From the NCBI GenBank assembly GCA_947505565.1, contig CANNLB010000253.1, positions 1 through 5,506 on the forward strand: a DNA stretch of 5,506 nt, in the 5' to 3' direction. Numbering within the stretch: position 1 is the first letter of the stretch; each line of letters begins with the position of its first letter. This DNA is from Acidobacteriota bacterium. GTDB lineage: Bacteria > Acidobacteriota > Terriglobia > Bryobacterales > Bryobacteraceae. Position numbers and translations under genes: made by a program. The notes beneath the pieces are model-generated. The model worked only from the letters and a program-made list of their open reading frames with translations, was not told the origin of the DNA and did no database searches. This document shows, one piece after another, positions 1 to 5,506 of the stretch.

Positions 1-2
1 GC

Positions 3-977
3 TTTCTCGACCCCCGCATCACCGTCCGCACCGGAGTCCAGATTCATTCGGCGACGCAGATCCCCGCCGCCGATCGCCTCATCCTGGCCACCGGCACGCG
101 TGAGCGCTTCCTGCCCTTCCCCGGCTGGACGCTCCCGCACGTCCTCGGCGCCGGGGGCCTCCAATCCATGGTCAAAAGCGGCCTGCCCATCGTCGGTAAG
201 CGGGTGGTCATCACGGGCACCGGGCCGCTCCTGCTTGCCGTCGGCGCTTATCTCCGCAAGCGCGGCGCCAAGGTCGTGCTCATCGCCGAACAGGCCCCCT
301 TCGCCCGCATCGCTCAGTTCACCCGCGAACTCTGGCGCGAACCTTCGAAGCTACTCCAAGCCGCCCAACTCGGCTGGGGGCTTCGCTATCGCGCCGACGC
401 CTGGCCTATCCGCGCCGATGCCGGTTCGGTCACCATTCAGGGCCACGGCAAAATCGCCTGCGATTACGTTGCCTGCGGCTTTGGCCTCGTCGCCAATACC
501 GAACTCCCCGTCCTCCTCGGCTGCGCCGTCGACGCGGGCCAAGTCGTCACCGATTCCAAGCAGCGCACGACGGTTCCCCATCTCTACTGGGCCGGGGCCG
601 GCAGCGTCGATCGTTCCATCCTCGAAGGCCAAATCGCCGGCTTCGATCTCGAACGAGCCCGGCCCCTCTACCCCGCCCGCGACCGCGCCCTCCGCTTCGA
701 TCGGCGCATCGACCATGCCTTCCGCCTCCGCTCCGAACTCAGTAGCCTCCCCACGCCCGAAACTATCGTATGCCGGTGCGAAGACGTGCCCTTTGGGGCC
801 GTGTGGCAGCAACGCGACTGGCGCTCCGCCAAGCTCCAAACCCGCTGCGGCATGGGTCCTTGTCAAGGGCGCATCTGCGGCCCGGCCCTCGAACACCTAT
901 GCGGGTGGCCGGCGGGCTCCGTCCGGCCGCCTATCTTTCCAACTCGGCTAGAGAACCTTCTCGACGAACGGCGTTAG
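3..977 (+). CDS. FAD/NAD(P)-dependent oxidoreductase with C-terminal BFD-like [2Fe-2S] domain (HcnB/opine oxidase subunit A-like), 5'-truncated
   Basis: The reading frame is open from the window edge (first whole codon at 3) to TAG at 975-977, giving 324 residues of the C-terminal part; the N-terminal FAD-binding Rossmann segment lies outside. Visible: the ATGTRERFLPFPGW stretch (about residues 28-41) typical of this pyridine nucleotide-disulfide oxidoreductase group; a second dinucleotide fold G72-T-G74-P with acidic E96 at the end of the next strand; the late FAD-contact region YWAGAGSVDRSILEGQIAG; and a BFD-like cluster domain with C257-R-C259-E-D-V and C282-G-M-G-P-C287-Q-G-R-I-C292. The family includes the B subunit of hydrogen cyanide synthase, opine/octopine oxidase A subunits and amine or proline dehydrogenase subunits, which oxidise an amino acid or opine with a partner FAD oxidase and a small ferredoxin-like subunit. 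Those partners would have to lie upstream, off the window, so the substrate cannot be named. C259 to C282 encloses 22 residues, a few fewer than I expect for this family. The 3' end overlaps the convergent redoxin gene by 30 bp. Confidence 0.88.
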   Translation, partial: FLDPRITVRTGVQIHSATQIPAADRLILATGTRERFLPFPGWTLPHVLGAGGLQSMVKSGLPIVGKRVVITGTGPLLLAVGAYLRKRGAKVVLIAEQAPFARIAQFTRELWREPSKLLQAAQLGWGLRYRADAWPIRADAGSVTIQGHGKIACDYVACGFGLVANTELPVLLGCAVDAGQVVTDSKQRTTVPHLYWAGAGSVDRSILEGQIAGFDLERARPLYPARDRALRFDRRIDHAFRLRSELSSLPTPETIVCRCEDVPFGAVWQQRDWRSAKLQTRCGMGPCQGRICGPALEHLCGWPAGSVRPPIFPTRLENLLDERR

Positions 978-1853
978 CTCTTCAAGCGTCATTCGGCCCG
1001 GGTTGTAAAGTCGCACGATACCGGCCTTATCGATCAGCACGAGCGTCGGCGAAGTCGAAGACCCATACCGTTTGAAACTCTCGCTGCTCAACGGAGTCGG
1101 TACGTGCAGCAGATCCGGGTAAGACTGCGCCCGCACTTTTTCCATGTAAGGAACCTCTACCGTCGGGCCCACCTCTTCCCCACCCGCCACGTATCCGTAA
1201 GTCTGCGTTGGTGCCACAATCTGCAGCGCTGGATACTTCTGCTTCAACACCGTCAGCGCCGGACCCACCTGCTTGCAATCGGCGCACCAGTGCGCCCAGA
1301 AAAACAGCAGCACCGGCTGACCCTTCAAGTCCGCCAAACTCTTCATCCGTGGCCCGGTCAGGAACCGCTGCAAATCCAGCGCGGGAGCCGGCTTACCCAC
1401 CAAACTCAGCAAATGAATATTTTTCTGGATCCGCGTCCGGATCGACGTCCCGTAGTAGTTCTTCAACTCCTGGTTCATCATCGCCAGGGACTCACTCAAA
1501 CGGCCTGTCCCGGCCAGAGTATGACCCTCCACTTCGATCGCCGCGCCCAAAGCTAGTGGCACCCGCGGCTCGGCGTCGAGCGGCCGTTTCTTCAGCTCGC
1601 CCTGCACCAACTTCCGCGTCTCCGCCGCGTACGCCGCCGCCTTATCCCATAGCTTGTTTGCCTGCGCCGCCCGGCCTAACCAGGAATAAGCTTCGACATA
1701 CTCCGGGGTAACGCCGCTCGAGCCCCGATACGCCTGCAGCATCCGCTCCCCGCCCGCAAAATCTTTCGCGTTGAGCGACGCTCGCACCGCCGTCACCAGT
1801 TGCGCCGGTGCCACCAGCGCCAAAGCCAAAACAACCAGAACCAAACGAACCAT
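948..1853 (-). CDS. Secreted TlpA-like thioredoxin-fold protein with helical N-terminal domain
   Basis: This is a 301-aa protein. Residues 1-22 form a hydrophobic Sec-type signal peptide, with A-P-A at 15-17 as a likely cleavage site, so the protein should act in the periplasm or be envelope-attached. Residues about 20-150 are rich in Ala/Leu helices that resemble TPR repeats but are not clear enough to count. From about 152 (GKPAPALDLQRF) a TlpA/AhpC-TSA type redoxin begins: LKGQPVLLFFWAHWC leads into the active site W189-C190-A-D-C193-K, and the conserved cis-proline is P269 in STSPTLVLID. The C190 to P269 distance is 79 residues, against about 44 in E. coli thioredoxin, so a sizeable insertion (containing YGYVAGGEEVGPTVEVPYM) sits between them. 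Expected role: thiol-disulfide exchange outside the cytoplasm; the partner is unknown. It is the last gene of the minus-strand unit, 10 bp after the isomerase-like gene, with a short AGG at 1863-1865 overlapping that gene's stop. No terminator is visible; its 3' end lies inside the convergent oxidoreductase gene. Confidence 0.9.
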   Translation of the reverse strand: MVRLVLVVLALALVAPAQLVTAVRASLNAKDFAGGERMLQAYRGSSGVTPEYVEAYSWLGRAAQANKLWDKAAAYAAETRKLVQGELKKRPLDAEPRVPLALGAAIEVEGHTLAGTGRLSESLAMMNQELKNYYGTSIRTRIQKNIHLLSLVGKPAPALDLQRFLTGPRMKSLADLKGQPVLLFFWAHWCADCKQVGPALTVLKQKYPALQIVAPTQTYGYVAGGEEVGPTVEVPYMEKVRAQSYPDLLHVPTPLSSESFKRYGSSTSPTLVLIDKAGIVRLYNPGRMTLEELTPFVEKVL

Positions 1854-1863
1854 AGGAATTAGC

Positions 1864-2889
1864 CTAACGCAGATCGCGCAGCCATTGAATCGACGCCTCT
1901 AAGTCTTTCCGCTCCTGCGCCGCCGCCCGTTCCTTCGGTACCGCGGGCCGGGTCGGCATCGGCTTACCCTTCTCCGCCAGCGCCGCAAACCGGGCAAACT
2001 CCCACGCCGGCATTCCCCGGTACGCATCCCAAAACTTCGGCTCAAGATAGGGAAACGGCCGCGTCCCCGTCACAATGATTTCGAGCGACAGCGCCTTGCC
2101 CGGACATAGCTGTCCGAACTTCTTCACCCATCCGCCCATGTCCACGTTGCCTTCGCCCATCCGGGTCCACTGCATCGCGGCACCCTCCGGCGTCCGCCAT
2201 ACAGCCGAATCCCGCACGTGGCTCGTCAACACATACGGTGCCAAAGTCTCCAGCGTCACATGCGGATCCTCAATCGCCCAAGTCGGGTTACCCGAATCAA
2301 TACACGCCCCTACAACGTCTTTGCCGGCTTCCTCAATCAGCATCTTCAACTCGCGCGCCTGCAAATCTCCGCCGTGGTTTTCCACCGCAATCCGCTTGCC
2401 CGCGTCCATCGCCCGACTCCGCACCGCCCGCAACGTCTTCACCGTATTTTCAATGCTCTGCGCCAATGGCGTCTTACTCGCGCGGTCCCGCCAATCGCCT
2501 AGCACGCAGCGCACAAGCGGCGCATTCAAGACCTTCGAAGCCTCGATCATCTTCGTCAGCTGTTCCTCAGCCGTCCCTTGCGCCGGATCAAACCGCATTG
2601 CCGTCGGGCAAATCGAAAGCATCCCGATCTCGACTTCGATCCCGACCCGCTCCGCATGCGCCCGGACGTTCTCCAAGTGGCTCTTTTCCAAGCCACCCAA
2701 AAACCGGATCTCCGAGAAATGCACCACCTTCGCGCCCTGCTTCGCACAGTAGTCAAGCAGTTCAAAGGGGCTCCAACCCTGCGACCGCAAACTGAATAAG
2801 TCGATGCCAAATTTCATGGGAAACGCTCCACTCTGAGCTAGTAAAGGACCAGCGGCCAGCCCAGCCAAAAACGACCGACGGGAAACCAT
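1864..2889 (-). CDS. Tat-exported sugar phosphate isomerase/epimerase-like TIM-barrel protein
   Basis: This is a 341-aa protein of the xylose isomerase-like/AP endonuclease family 2 barrel. The N terminus reads S3-R4-R5-S-F-L followed by a hydrophobic stretch to about residue 18, a near-perfect twin-arginine signal, so folded export to the periplasm is predicted. The barrel starts at MKFGIDLFSLR (residues 25-35). Candidate metal or substrate ligands at the expected strand ends are E170-N-H172-G-G, C-I-D198-S-G-N-P, S-H224-V-R-D and L-E270-I; this E/D/H/E set is characteristic of the family, where a divalent metal aids isomerisation or epimerisation of a sugar or inositol derivative. The C-terminal tail (about 305-341) is charged and helical. 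The substrate cannot be told from sequence. The start ATG at 2887-2889 has a GAGG 9 nt upstream that straddles the end of the preceding gene, 5 bp away. An internal ATG at residue 25 also has a good ribosome-binding site and would give a cytoplasmic form. Confidence 0.9.
   Translation of the reverse strand: MVSRRSFLAGLAAGPLLAQSGAFPMKFGIDLFSLRSQGWSPFELLDYCAKQGAKVVHFSEIRFLGGLEKSHLENVRAHAERVGIEVEIGMLSICPTAMRFDPAQGTAEEQLTKMIEASKVLNAPLVRCVLGDWRDRASKTPLAQSIENTVKTLRAVRSRAMDAGKRIAVENHGGDLQARELKMLIEEAGKDVVGACIDSGNPTWAIEDPHVTLETLAPYVLTSHVRDSAVWRTPEGAAMQWTRMGEGNVDMGGWVKKFGQLCPGKALSLEIIVTGTRPFPYLEPKFWDAYRGMPAWEFARFAALAEKGKPMPTRPAVPKERAAAQERKDLEASIQWLRDLR
2826..2829 (-). promoter_or_regulatory. Internal ribosome-binding site candidate for a short isomerase form
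   Basis: The minus strand reads GGAG followed by CGTTTCCC (8 nt) and then an in-frame ATG at 2815-2817, which is residue 25 of the isomerase-like protein, just after the Tat signal. Initiation there would give a leaderless 317-aa barrel. The four bases also encode ordinary residues, so this may be chance. Confidence 0.25.
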
Positions 2890-2894
2890 ATTCG

Positions 2895-3998
2895 CTAACC
2901 TCGCAACAATCCAGCCATCTCCGCAATCCGTTCCACCGGTTGCTCGGGATGCAAACGATAATACAACCTACCCGCGCATCCCGCTCCCAAAGCTTCGAGA
3001 AACCCTTCGCCATGCGCCGGGTCGCCCGTCACCCGCAGCAGCGCCCCGAACTGCCGCGCCGTCTCCTGCATCTCCCGCACCCGGTCCCGCAACTCCACGA
3101 GCGGCTTGCCCTTCGCTTGCCATTCCACCCGTCCCGCCAACTCCGTCCATGGCGTGCCCACCAGATAAGCCCCCAACGCCTCCATAGTATCCGGATACCC
3201 CTCGCCCGGTTTCGTCCCCAAGCTCACCGTCACCGCCTGCACCTGAATATCCTCATCCCGCAATGCCCGCAAGCCAACCCGGATGTCTTCAGCGGTCGTG
3301 ATTCCCGGTCCCGCCAGGTCCCAATGGATATCCATCAAGCTCGACGCATTCCGCGCCGCGCGCACCGCATCCAAATCCGCCGCCGCCACCCGCGTTACCC
3401 CCATCGCGCTAAACCCTTCCCGCCATCCGTTCCGCACCGCTGCCCACGCCACCTCCTGCGTGTTGTCCACCTCCAACGCCGCCACGTTCAACCCATACTT
3501 GCGCAACACCGCCCGGTACTGGCCAAACGCCGCATCCGGATCCCGCACCGCAGCCACAAACAGTGATTGCGTTCCCTGCGGCCGCGGCTTCACTCCCCGG
3601 TCCAGAGACTCCAAATACGTCGTGATCGCCTTCTCGTCTCCCGGCCCGAAGGGGATTGCGTTCACCACCACCTCCATCCCACTCGGCGTTCGCATCCGGC
3701 CAATCAAGATCGGCTTCGGAAACAAAGCGCTCGCCGGTGAACTGGCCGAGGCAATATGCAACAGCCAAGGCTCCTTGGCATCAATCGCGACATAGAAAGT
3801 CTGCGGGGCCCCCGGATCGGCCACCAGCGACCACGGCTTCACCACAAAACTCTCGAAGTGCACCGACGTCAGCCGAGCCGACAGTTGATGACGCGCCGCC
3901 TCGCTCATCGGCGACCGACCCGTCACCTGAAACACCAAATCCGCCAAGGCAGCCCCTTCGGCCGCCCGGATCGGTAACGTCAAAGGAACCTGAATCAT
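2895..3998 (-). CDS. Uncharacterised 367-aa cytoplasmic protein in galU operon
   Basis: I do not recognise this protein. It is 367 aa, has no signal peptide or membrane segment, and contains a single cysteine (C341), so it is probably a soluble cytoplasmic protein. The first third is mixed strand and helix, with the striking segment V111-V-N-A-I-P-F-G-P-G-D121 and then K138-P-R-P-Q-G142, both of which look like conserved loops. From about residue 145 the pattern alternates short hydrophobic strands (LFVAAV, NVAALEV, SLMDIHWDL, IQVQAVTVSLG, GALLRVTG, GRLYYRLH) with amphipathic helices, as in an alpha/beta barrel. A distant relation to TIM-barrel sugar epimerases, which would fit the neighbours, is possible but only a guess. 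The start ATG overlaps the galU stop as ATGA (3995-3998), and no strong ribosome-binding site precedes it, so translational coupling to galU is likely. The stop is 5 bp before the isomerase-like gene. That it is a real gene is well supported by the operon packing and full-length frame; function is open. Confidence 0.85.
   Translation of the reverse strand: MIQVPLTLPIRAAEGAALADLVFQVTGRSPMSEAARHQLSARLTSVHFESFVVKPWSLVADPGAPQTFYVAIDAKEPWLLHIASASSPASALFPKPILIGRMRTPSGMEVVVNAIPFGPGDEKAITTYLESLDRGVKPRPQGTQSLFVAAVRDPDAAFGQYRAVLRKYGLNVAALEVDNTQEVAWAAVRNGWREGFSAMGVTRVAAADLDAVRAARNASSLMDIHWDLAGPGITTAEDIRVGLRALRDEDIQVQAVTVSLGTKPGEGYPDTMEALGAYLVGTPWTELAGRVEWQAKGKPLVELRDRVREMQETARQFGALLRVTGDPAHGEGFLEALGAGCAGRLYYRLHPEQPVERIAEMAGLLRG
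2899..2902 (-). promoter_or_regulatory. Ribosome-binding site of the isomerase-like gene
   Basis: The minus strand reads GAGG, 9 nt before ATG 2887-2889, lying within the last codons of the upstream 367-aa gene. This arrangement supports the long, Tat-signal-bearing start and translational coupling. Confidence 0.5.
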
Positions 3999-4879
3999 AG
4001 CTCTAGCTTCTTCAGATACTCCCGGAAATCGGCACCCAAATCATAGCGCTTCAGCGCCAACTCCACCGTCGCCTGCAGGAAGCCCAACTTGTCCCCCGCA
4101 TCAAACCGCTTGCCTTCAAACTTGAATCCGTAGATCGGACGACTCCGCAGCAAGTGCTTCAAAGCATCGGTCAACTGAATCTCGCCGCCCTTACCCGGTT
4201 CAATCGACTCAATCGAAGTGAAAATCTCCGGCGTGAGAATATAGCGTCCGACAATCGCCAGATTCGACGGAGCATCCTCTCTCTTCGGCTTCTCCACCAA
4301 ATTGCGAATTCGGAACAGTCGACCGCCCACCCCTTGATGATCGATCGGTTCGGCATCCACCACTCCGTAGCTGGAAATGCTCTCCGGCGGAACCTCCATC
4401 AGCGCCACCACCGATGCTCCATAAAACTCGTAGATGTCACTCATCTGGCGAAGACAAGGAATCTCGGAGTCAATAATGTCGTCCGACAAAACAACCGAAA
4501 ACGGCTCGTTCCCCACCAACTCCTTCGCCCGCAACACCGCGTGCCCCAAACCCAGCGCCTCTTTCTGCCGCACATAGCTCACATCGATCATGTCGGAGAT
4601 ACTCCGAACCTGATGCAGCAGCTCTTTCTTCTGCCGCGCTTCCAGCAGATGCTCCAACTCGAAGCTCACATCAAAATGATCCTCGATCGCACTCTTGCCG
4701 CGACCCGTCACGATAATGATGTTCGACATCCCGGAATGCAGCGCTTCTTCTACCCCGTACTGGATGAGCGGCTTATCCACCAGCGGCAACATCTCCTTCG
4801 GCATCGCCTTGGTAGCGGGTAAAAAGCGCGTCCCCAATCCCGCGGCAGGGAAAACGGCTTTGCGTGGTTTCGCAATCAT
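3995..4879 (-). CDS. galU: UTP-glucose-1-phosphate uridylyltransferase GalU
   Basis: Catalyses UTP + glucose 1-phosphate to UDP-glucose + diphosphate in the cytoplasm, supplying UDP-glucose for envelope polysaccharides and related sugars. From the chosen start the protein is 294 aa, close to E. coli GalU (302). Landmarks: nucleotide-binding G14-L-G-T-R-F-L-P-A-T-K24; KEMLPLVDKPLIQY (28-41); G110-L-G-H-A-V; the metal/nucleotide region L131-S-D-D-I-I-D; EKPKREDAPSNLAIVGRY (196-213); GGEIQLTDA (231-239); and D260-A-G-D-K-L-G-F. All are hallmark GalU blocks in the right order. Start choice: the frame extends to an ATG at 4963, but that would cross the 14-bp palindrome and add a non-conserved leader. 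ATG at 4877-4879 places G14 as in many homologues and has GGAGGAG 12 nt upstream (4892-4898). The ATG at 4898-4900 (301 aa, GGAAG 8 nt upstream) is a real alternative. It is the first gene of the four-gene minus-strand unit and is divergent from the histidine kinase. Confidence 0.95.
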   Translation of the reverse strand: MIAKPRKAVFPAAGLGTRFLPATKAMPKEMLPLVDKPLIQYGVEEALHSGMSNIIIVTGRGKSAIEDHFDVSFELEHLLEARQKKELLHQVRSISDMIDVSYVRQKEALGLGHAVLRAKELVGNEPFSVVLSDDIIDSEIPCLRQMSDIYEFYGASVVALMEVPPESISSYGVVDAEPIDHQGVGGRLFRIRNLVEKPKREDAPSNLAIVGRYILTPEIFTSIESIEPGKGGEIQLTDALKHLLRSRPIYGFKFEGKRFDAGDKLGFLQATVELALKRYDLGADFREYLKKLEL

Positions 4880-4891
4880 TCGGTTTTCAGT

Positions 4892-4898
4892 CTCCTCC
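4892..4898 (-). promoter_or_regulatory. Ribosome-binding site supporting galU start at 4879
   Basis: The minus strand reads GGAGGAG here, 12 nt before ATG 4877-4879. The spacing is long but the match to the anti-Shine-Dalgarno sequence is the best in the window. It overlaps the alternative upstream ATG (4898-4900), so if that ATG were used these bases would be coding. Confidence 0.5.
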
Positions 4899-4929
4899 AT
4901 CACGCGCACTTCCGACCCAGCCCCGTCAG

Positions 4930-4943
4930 CGGTTCTAGAACCG
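4930..4943. promoter_or_regulatory. Perfect 14-bp palindrome, candidate operator in the galU leader
   Basis: The sequence CGGTTCTAGAACCG is identical to its reverse complement. It sits between the proposed galU -10 element (4952-4957) and the galU ribosome-binding site (4892-4898), about where transcription of galU would begin. A dimeric repressor site is the natural reading. As RNA it could also fold into a 5-bp stem with a CTAG loop. I cannot name the regulator. Confidence 0.45.
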
Positions 4944-4951
4944 AGTGATCT

Positions 4952-4979
4952 ATGGTACTGCAAGACAACAGTTGCGCAA
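4952..4979 (-). promoter_or_regulatory. Possible sigma70-type promoter for galU operon
   Basis: On the minus strand, TTGCGC (4974-4979) and TACCAT (4952-4957) are separated by 16 nt, giving 3/6 and 4/6 matches to the TTGACA and TATAAT consensus. The predicted transcription start falls near 4945, directly next to the palindrome. The match is modest and promoter rules in this lineage are not known to me. Confidence 0.25.
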
Positions 4980-5017
4980 GCGCACTTGCCCCCGCAGACT
5001 ATAGTATCCCCCTTCCC

Positions 5018-5506
5018 ATGGACCGATCCGATTCCTATCTTTGGCGCTCCTGCGAGGTCGCTCGCCTAATCTCGTTACTCGAGTCAGAGCGCCGATACTA
5101 CGAGGATATCGTGACTCTGCTCCCCGCTCCAATCGCGCTGGTTGAAGCCAATGGCCAATTCATCTCCGGTAACCGCGCGTTCCTGAAACACTTTAACATC
5201 AGAGCCGCCGAACTTGCCGCAATTGGGGTCGCGCGCCTCCTCCCGAGTCTGCCCCTCACCCCCGGCCTCCATCACGATTGGGAGCTTTTCCGCCTTCAAC
5301 GCCGGGATGATGAGACGTCCGACCTCGTCCTCGTTCAACGGACCCGTACCGCTCCCCCGCCCCCTCCCCCCGATCCCGCCGTCGAAGAACGCGCCGCCAA
5401 CCAGGCCGCCACCACCCGCCTCGCCGGACGCGTATTCCACGAAGCGAACAACCTCTTAATGGTCCTTTCCGGCTATGGCGAAGAGATTCTCGACGCCCTT
5501 CCCCCC
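5018..5506 (+). CDS. PAS-domain sensor histidine kinase, N-terminal part (3' end cut by window)
   Basis: The frame is open with no stop from the start to the window edge, giving 163 residues of an incomplete protein. Residues about 14-30 form a charged helix (EVARLISLLESERRYYED) leading into a PAS-like segment: D30-I-V-T-L-L-P-A-P-I-A-L-V-E-A-N-G-Q-F-I-S-G-N-R-A-F (30-55). A proline run of six (113-118) and a charged helix then lead to a dimerisation/phosphorylation helix with R138-V-F-H141-E-A-N-N-L-L-M-V-L-S-G-Y. H141 is the predicted phospho-accepting histidine; the H-[DE]-x-N-N-L-L form is common in PAS sensor kinases. The ATP-binding domain would follow outside the window. No transmembrane segment precedes the PAS, so it looks cytoplasmic. 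The start is uncertain: ATG at 5018 lacks a ribosome-binding site, while an in-frame ATG at 4952 (22 residues longer) has a weak GAG 6 nt before it and an in-frame TGA at 4946-4948 that bounds the frame. It is transcribed divergently from galU. Confidence 0.8.
   Translation, partial: MDRSDSYLWRSCEVARLISLLESERRYYEDIVTLLPAPIALVEANGQFISGNRAFLKHFNIRAAELAAIGVARLLPSLPLTPGLHHDWELFRLQRRDDETSDLVLVQRTRTAPPPPPPDPAVEERAANQAATTRLAGRVFHEANNLLMVLSGYGEEILDALPP

Noticed and set aside
351..896. Minus-strand open frame of 181 aa opposite the oxidoreductase
   Set aside because: It has low-complexity Gly/Ala/Glu composition and no recognisable motif, and lies fully antisense to a well-supported gene.
100..951. 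Long plus-strand open frame overlapping the oxidoreductase
   Set aside because: The translation is Ser/Pro/Ala-rich with no domain; it is a shadow of the GC-rich oxidoreductase frame, which carries clear motifs.
2075..2795. Plus-strand open frames opposite the isomerase-like gene
   Set aside because: They are antisense shadows with Ser/Pro/Arg-rich composition and no motifs; the minus frame has a Tat signal and family ligand residues.
3283..3795. Plus-strand 170-aa frame opposite the unknown 367-aa gene
   Set aside because: The minus frame is full length and fits tightly between neighbours with ATGA coupling; the plus frame is isolated and has no start signal support.
4154..4822. Plus-strand 222-aa frame opposite galU
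   Set aside because: It is His/Arg/Gln/Leu-rich and antisense to an unmistakable GalU.
4976..4989. Short inverted repeat GCAAG-CGCA-CTTGC considered as a terminator or operator
   Set aside because: The stem is only 5 bp, there is no T-run after it, and it lies between divergent promoters where no terminator is expected.
5084..5440. Minus-strand 118-aa frame opposite the kinase
   Set aside because: It is Gly/Glu-rich low complexity; the plus frame shows PAS-like and H-box features and stays open to the edge.

Overview
The window is GC-rich bacterial chromosome with densely packed genes. The gene set (a Tat-exported sugar isomerase-like protein, a secreted TlpA-like redoxin, GalU, and a PAS histidine kinase with an H-E-x-N-N type phosphorylation box) and the codon style suggest a soil Acidobacteriota, perhaps of the Bryobacter/Solibacter group. 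This placement is inferred from style and was not confirmed by any search. No mobile element, tRNA, rRNA or CRISPR array was seen.

Layout. Positions 3-977 (+) hold the 3' part of an HcnB/opine-oxidase-like FAD/NAD(P) oxidoreductase with a C-terminal BFD-like [2Fe-2S] domain. Its 5' end lies outside the window. Its last 30 bp overlap, tail to tail, the end of a four-gene minus-strand unit.

That unit reads from right to left: galU (UTP-glucose-1-phosphate uridylyltransferase), an unrecognised cytoplasmic protein of 367 aa, a Tat-signal TIM-barrel sugar isomerase/epimerase-like protein, and a secreted TlpA-like thioredoxin-fold protein with a helical N-terminal half. The junctions are a 4-bp ATGA overlap, a 5-bp gap and a 10-bp gap. 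All four are therefore probably co-transcribed from the region upstream of galU, and the downstream genes are probably translationally coupled.

Upstream of galU, a short region of about 138 bp separates it from a divergent plus-strand gene. That gene encodes the N-terminal 163 residues of a PAS-containing sensor histidine kinase and runs off the right edge. The intergenic region contains a perfect 14-bp palindrome (4930-4943) placed just downstream of a plausible galU promoter, which makes it a candidate operator.

Functional picture. GalU supplies UDP-glucose for envelope or exopolysaccharide sugars. The isomerase-like protein and the redoxin are predicted to act outside the cytoplasm. What links the four genes is not obvious from sequence alone, and the 367-aa protein is the main unknown. 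The plus strand is markedly C-rich even across plus-strand genes, consistent with the minus strand being the leading replication strand. This skew also generates many long spurious open frames.
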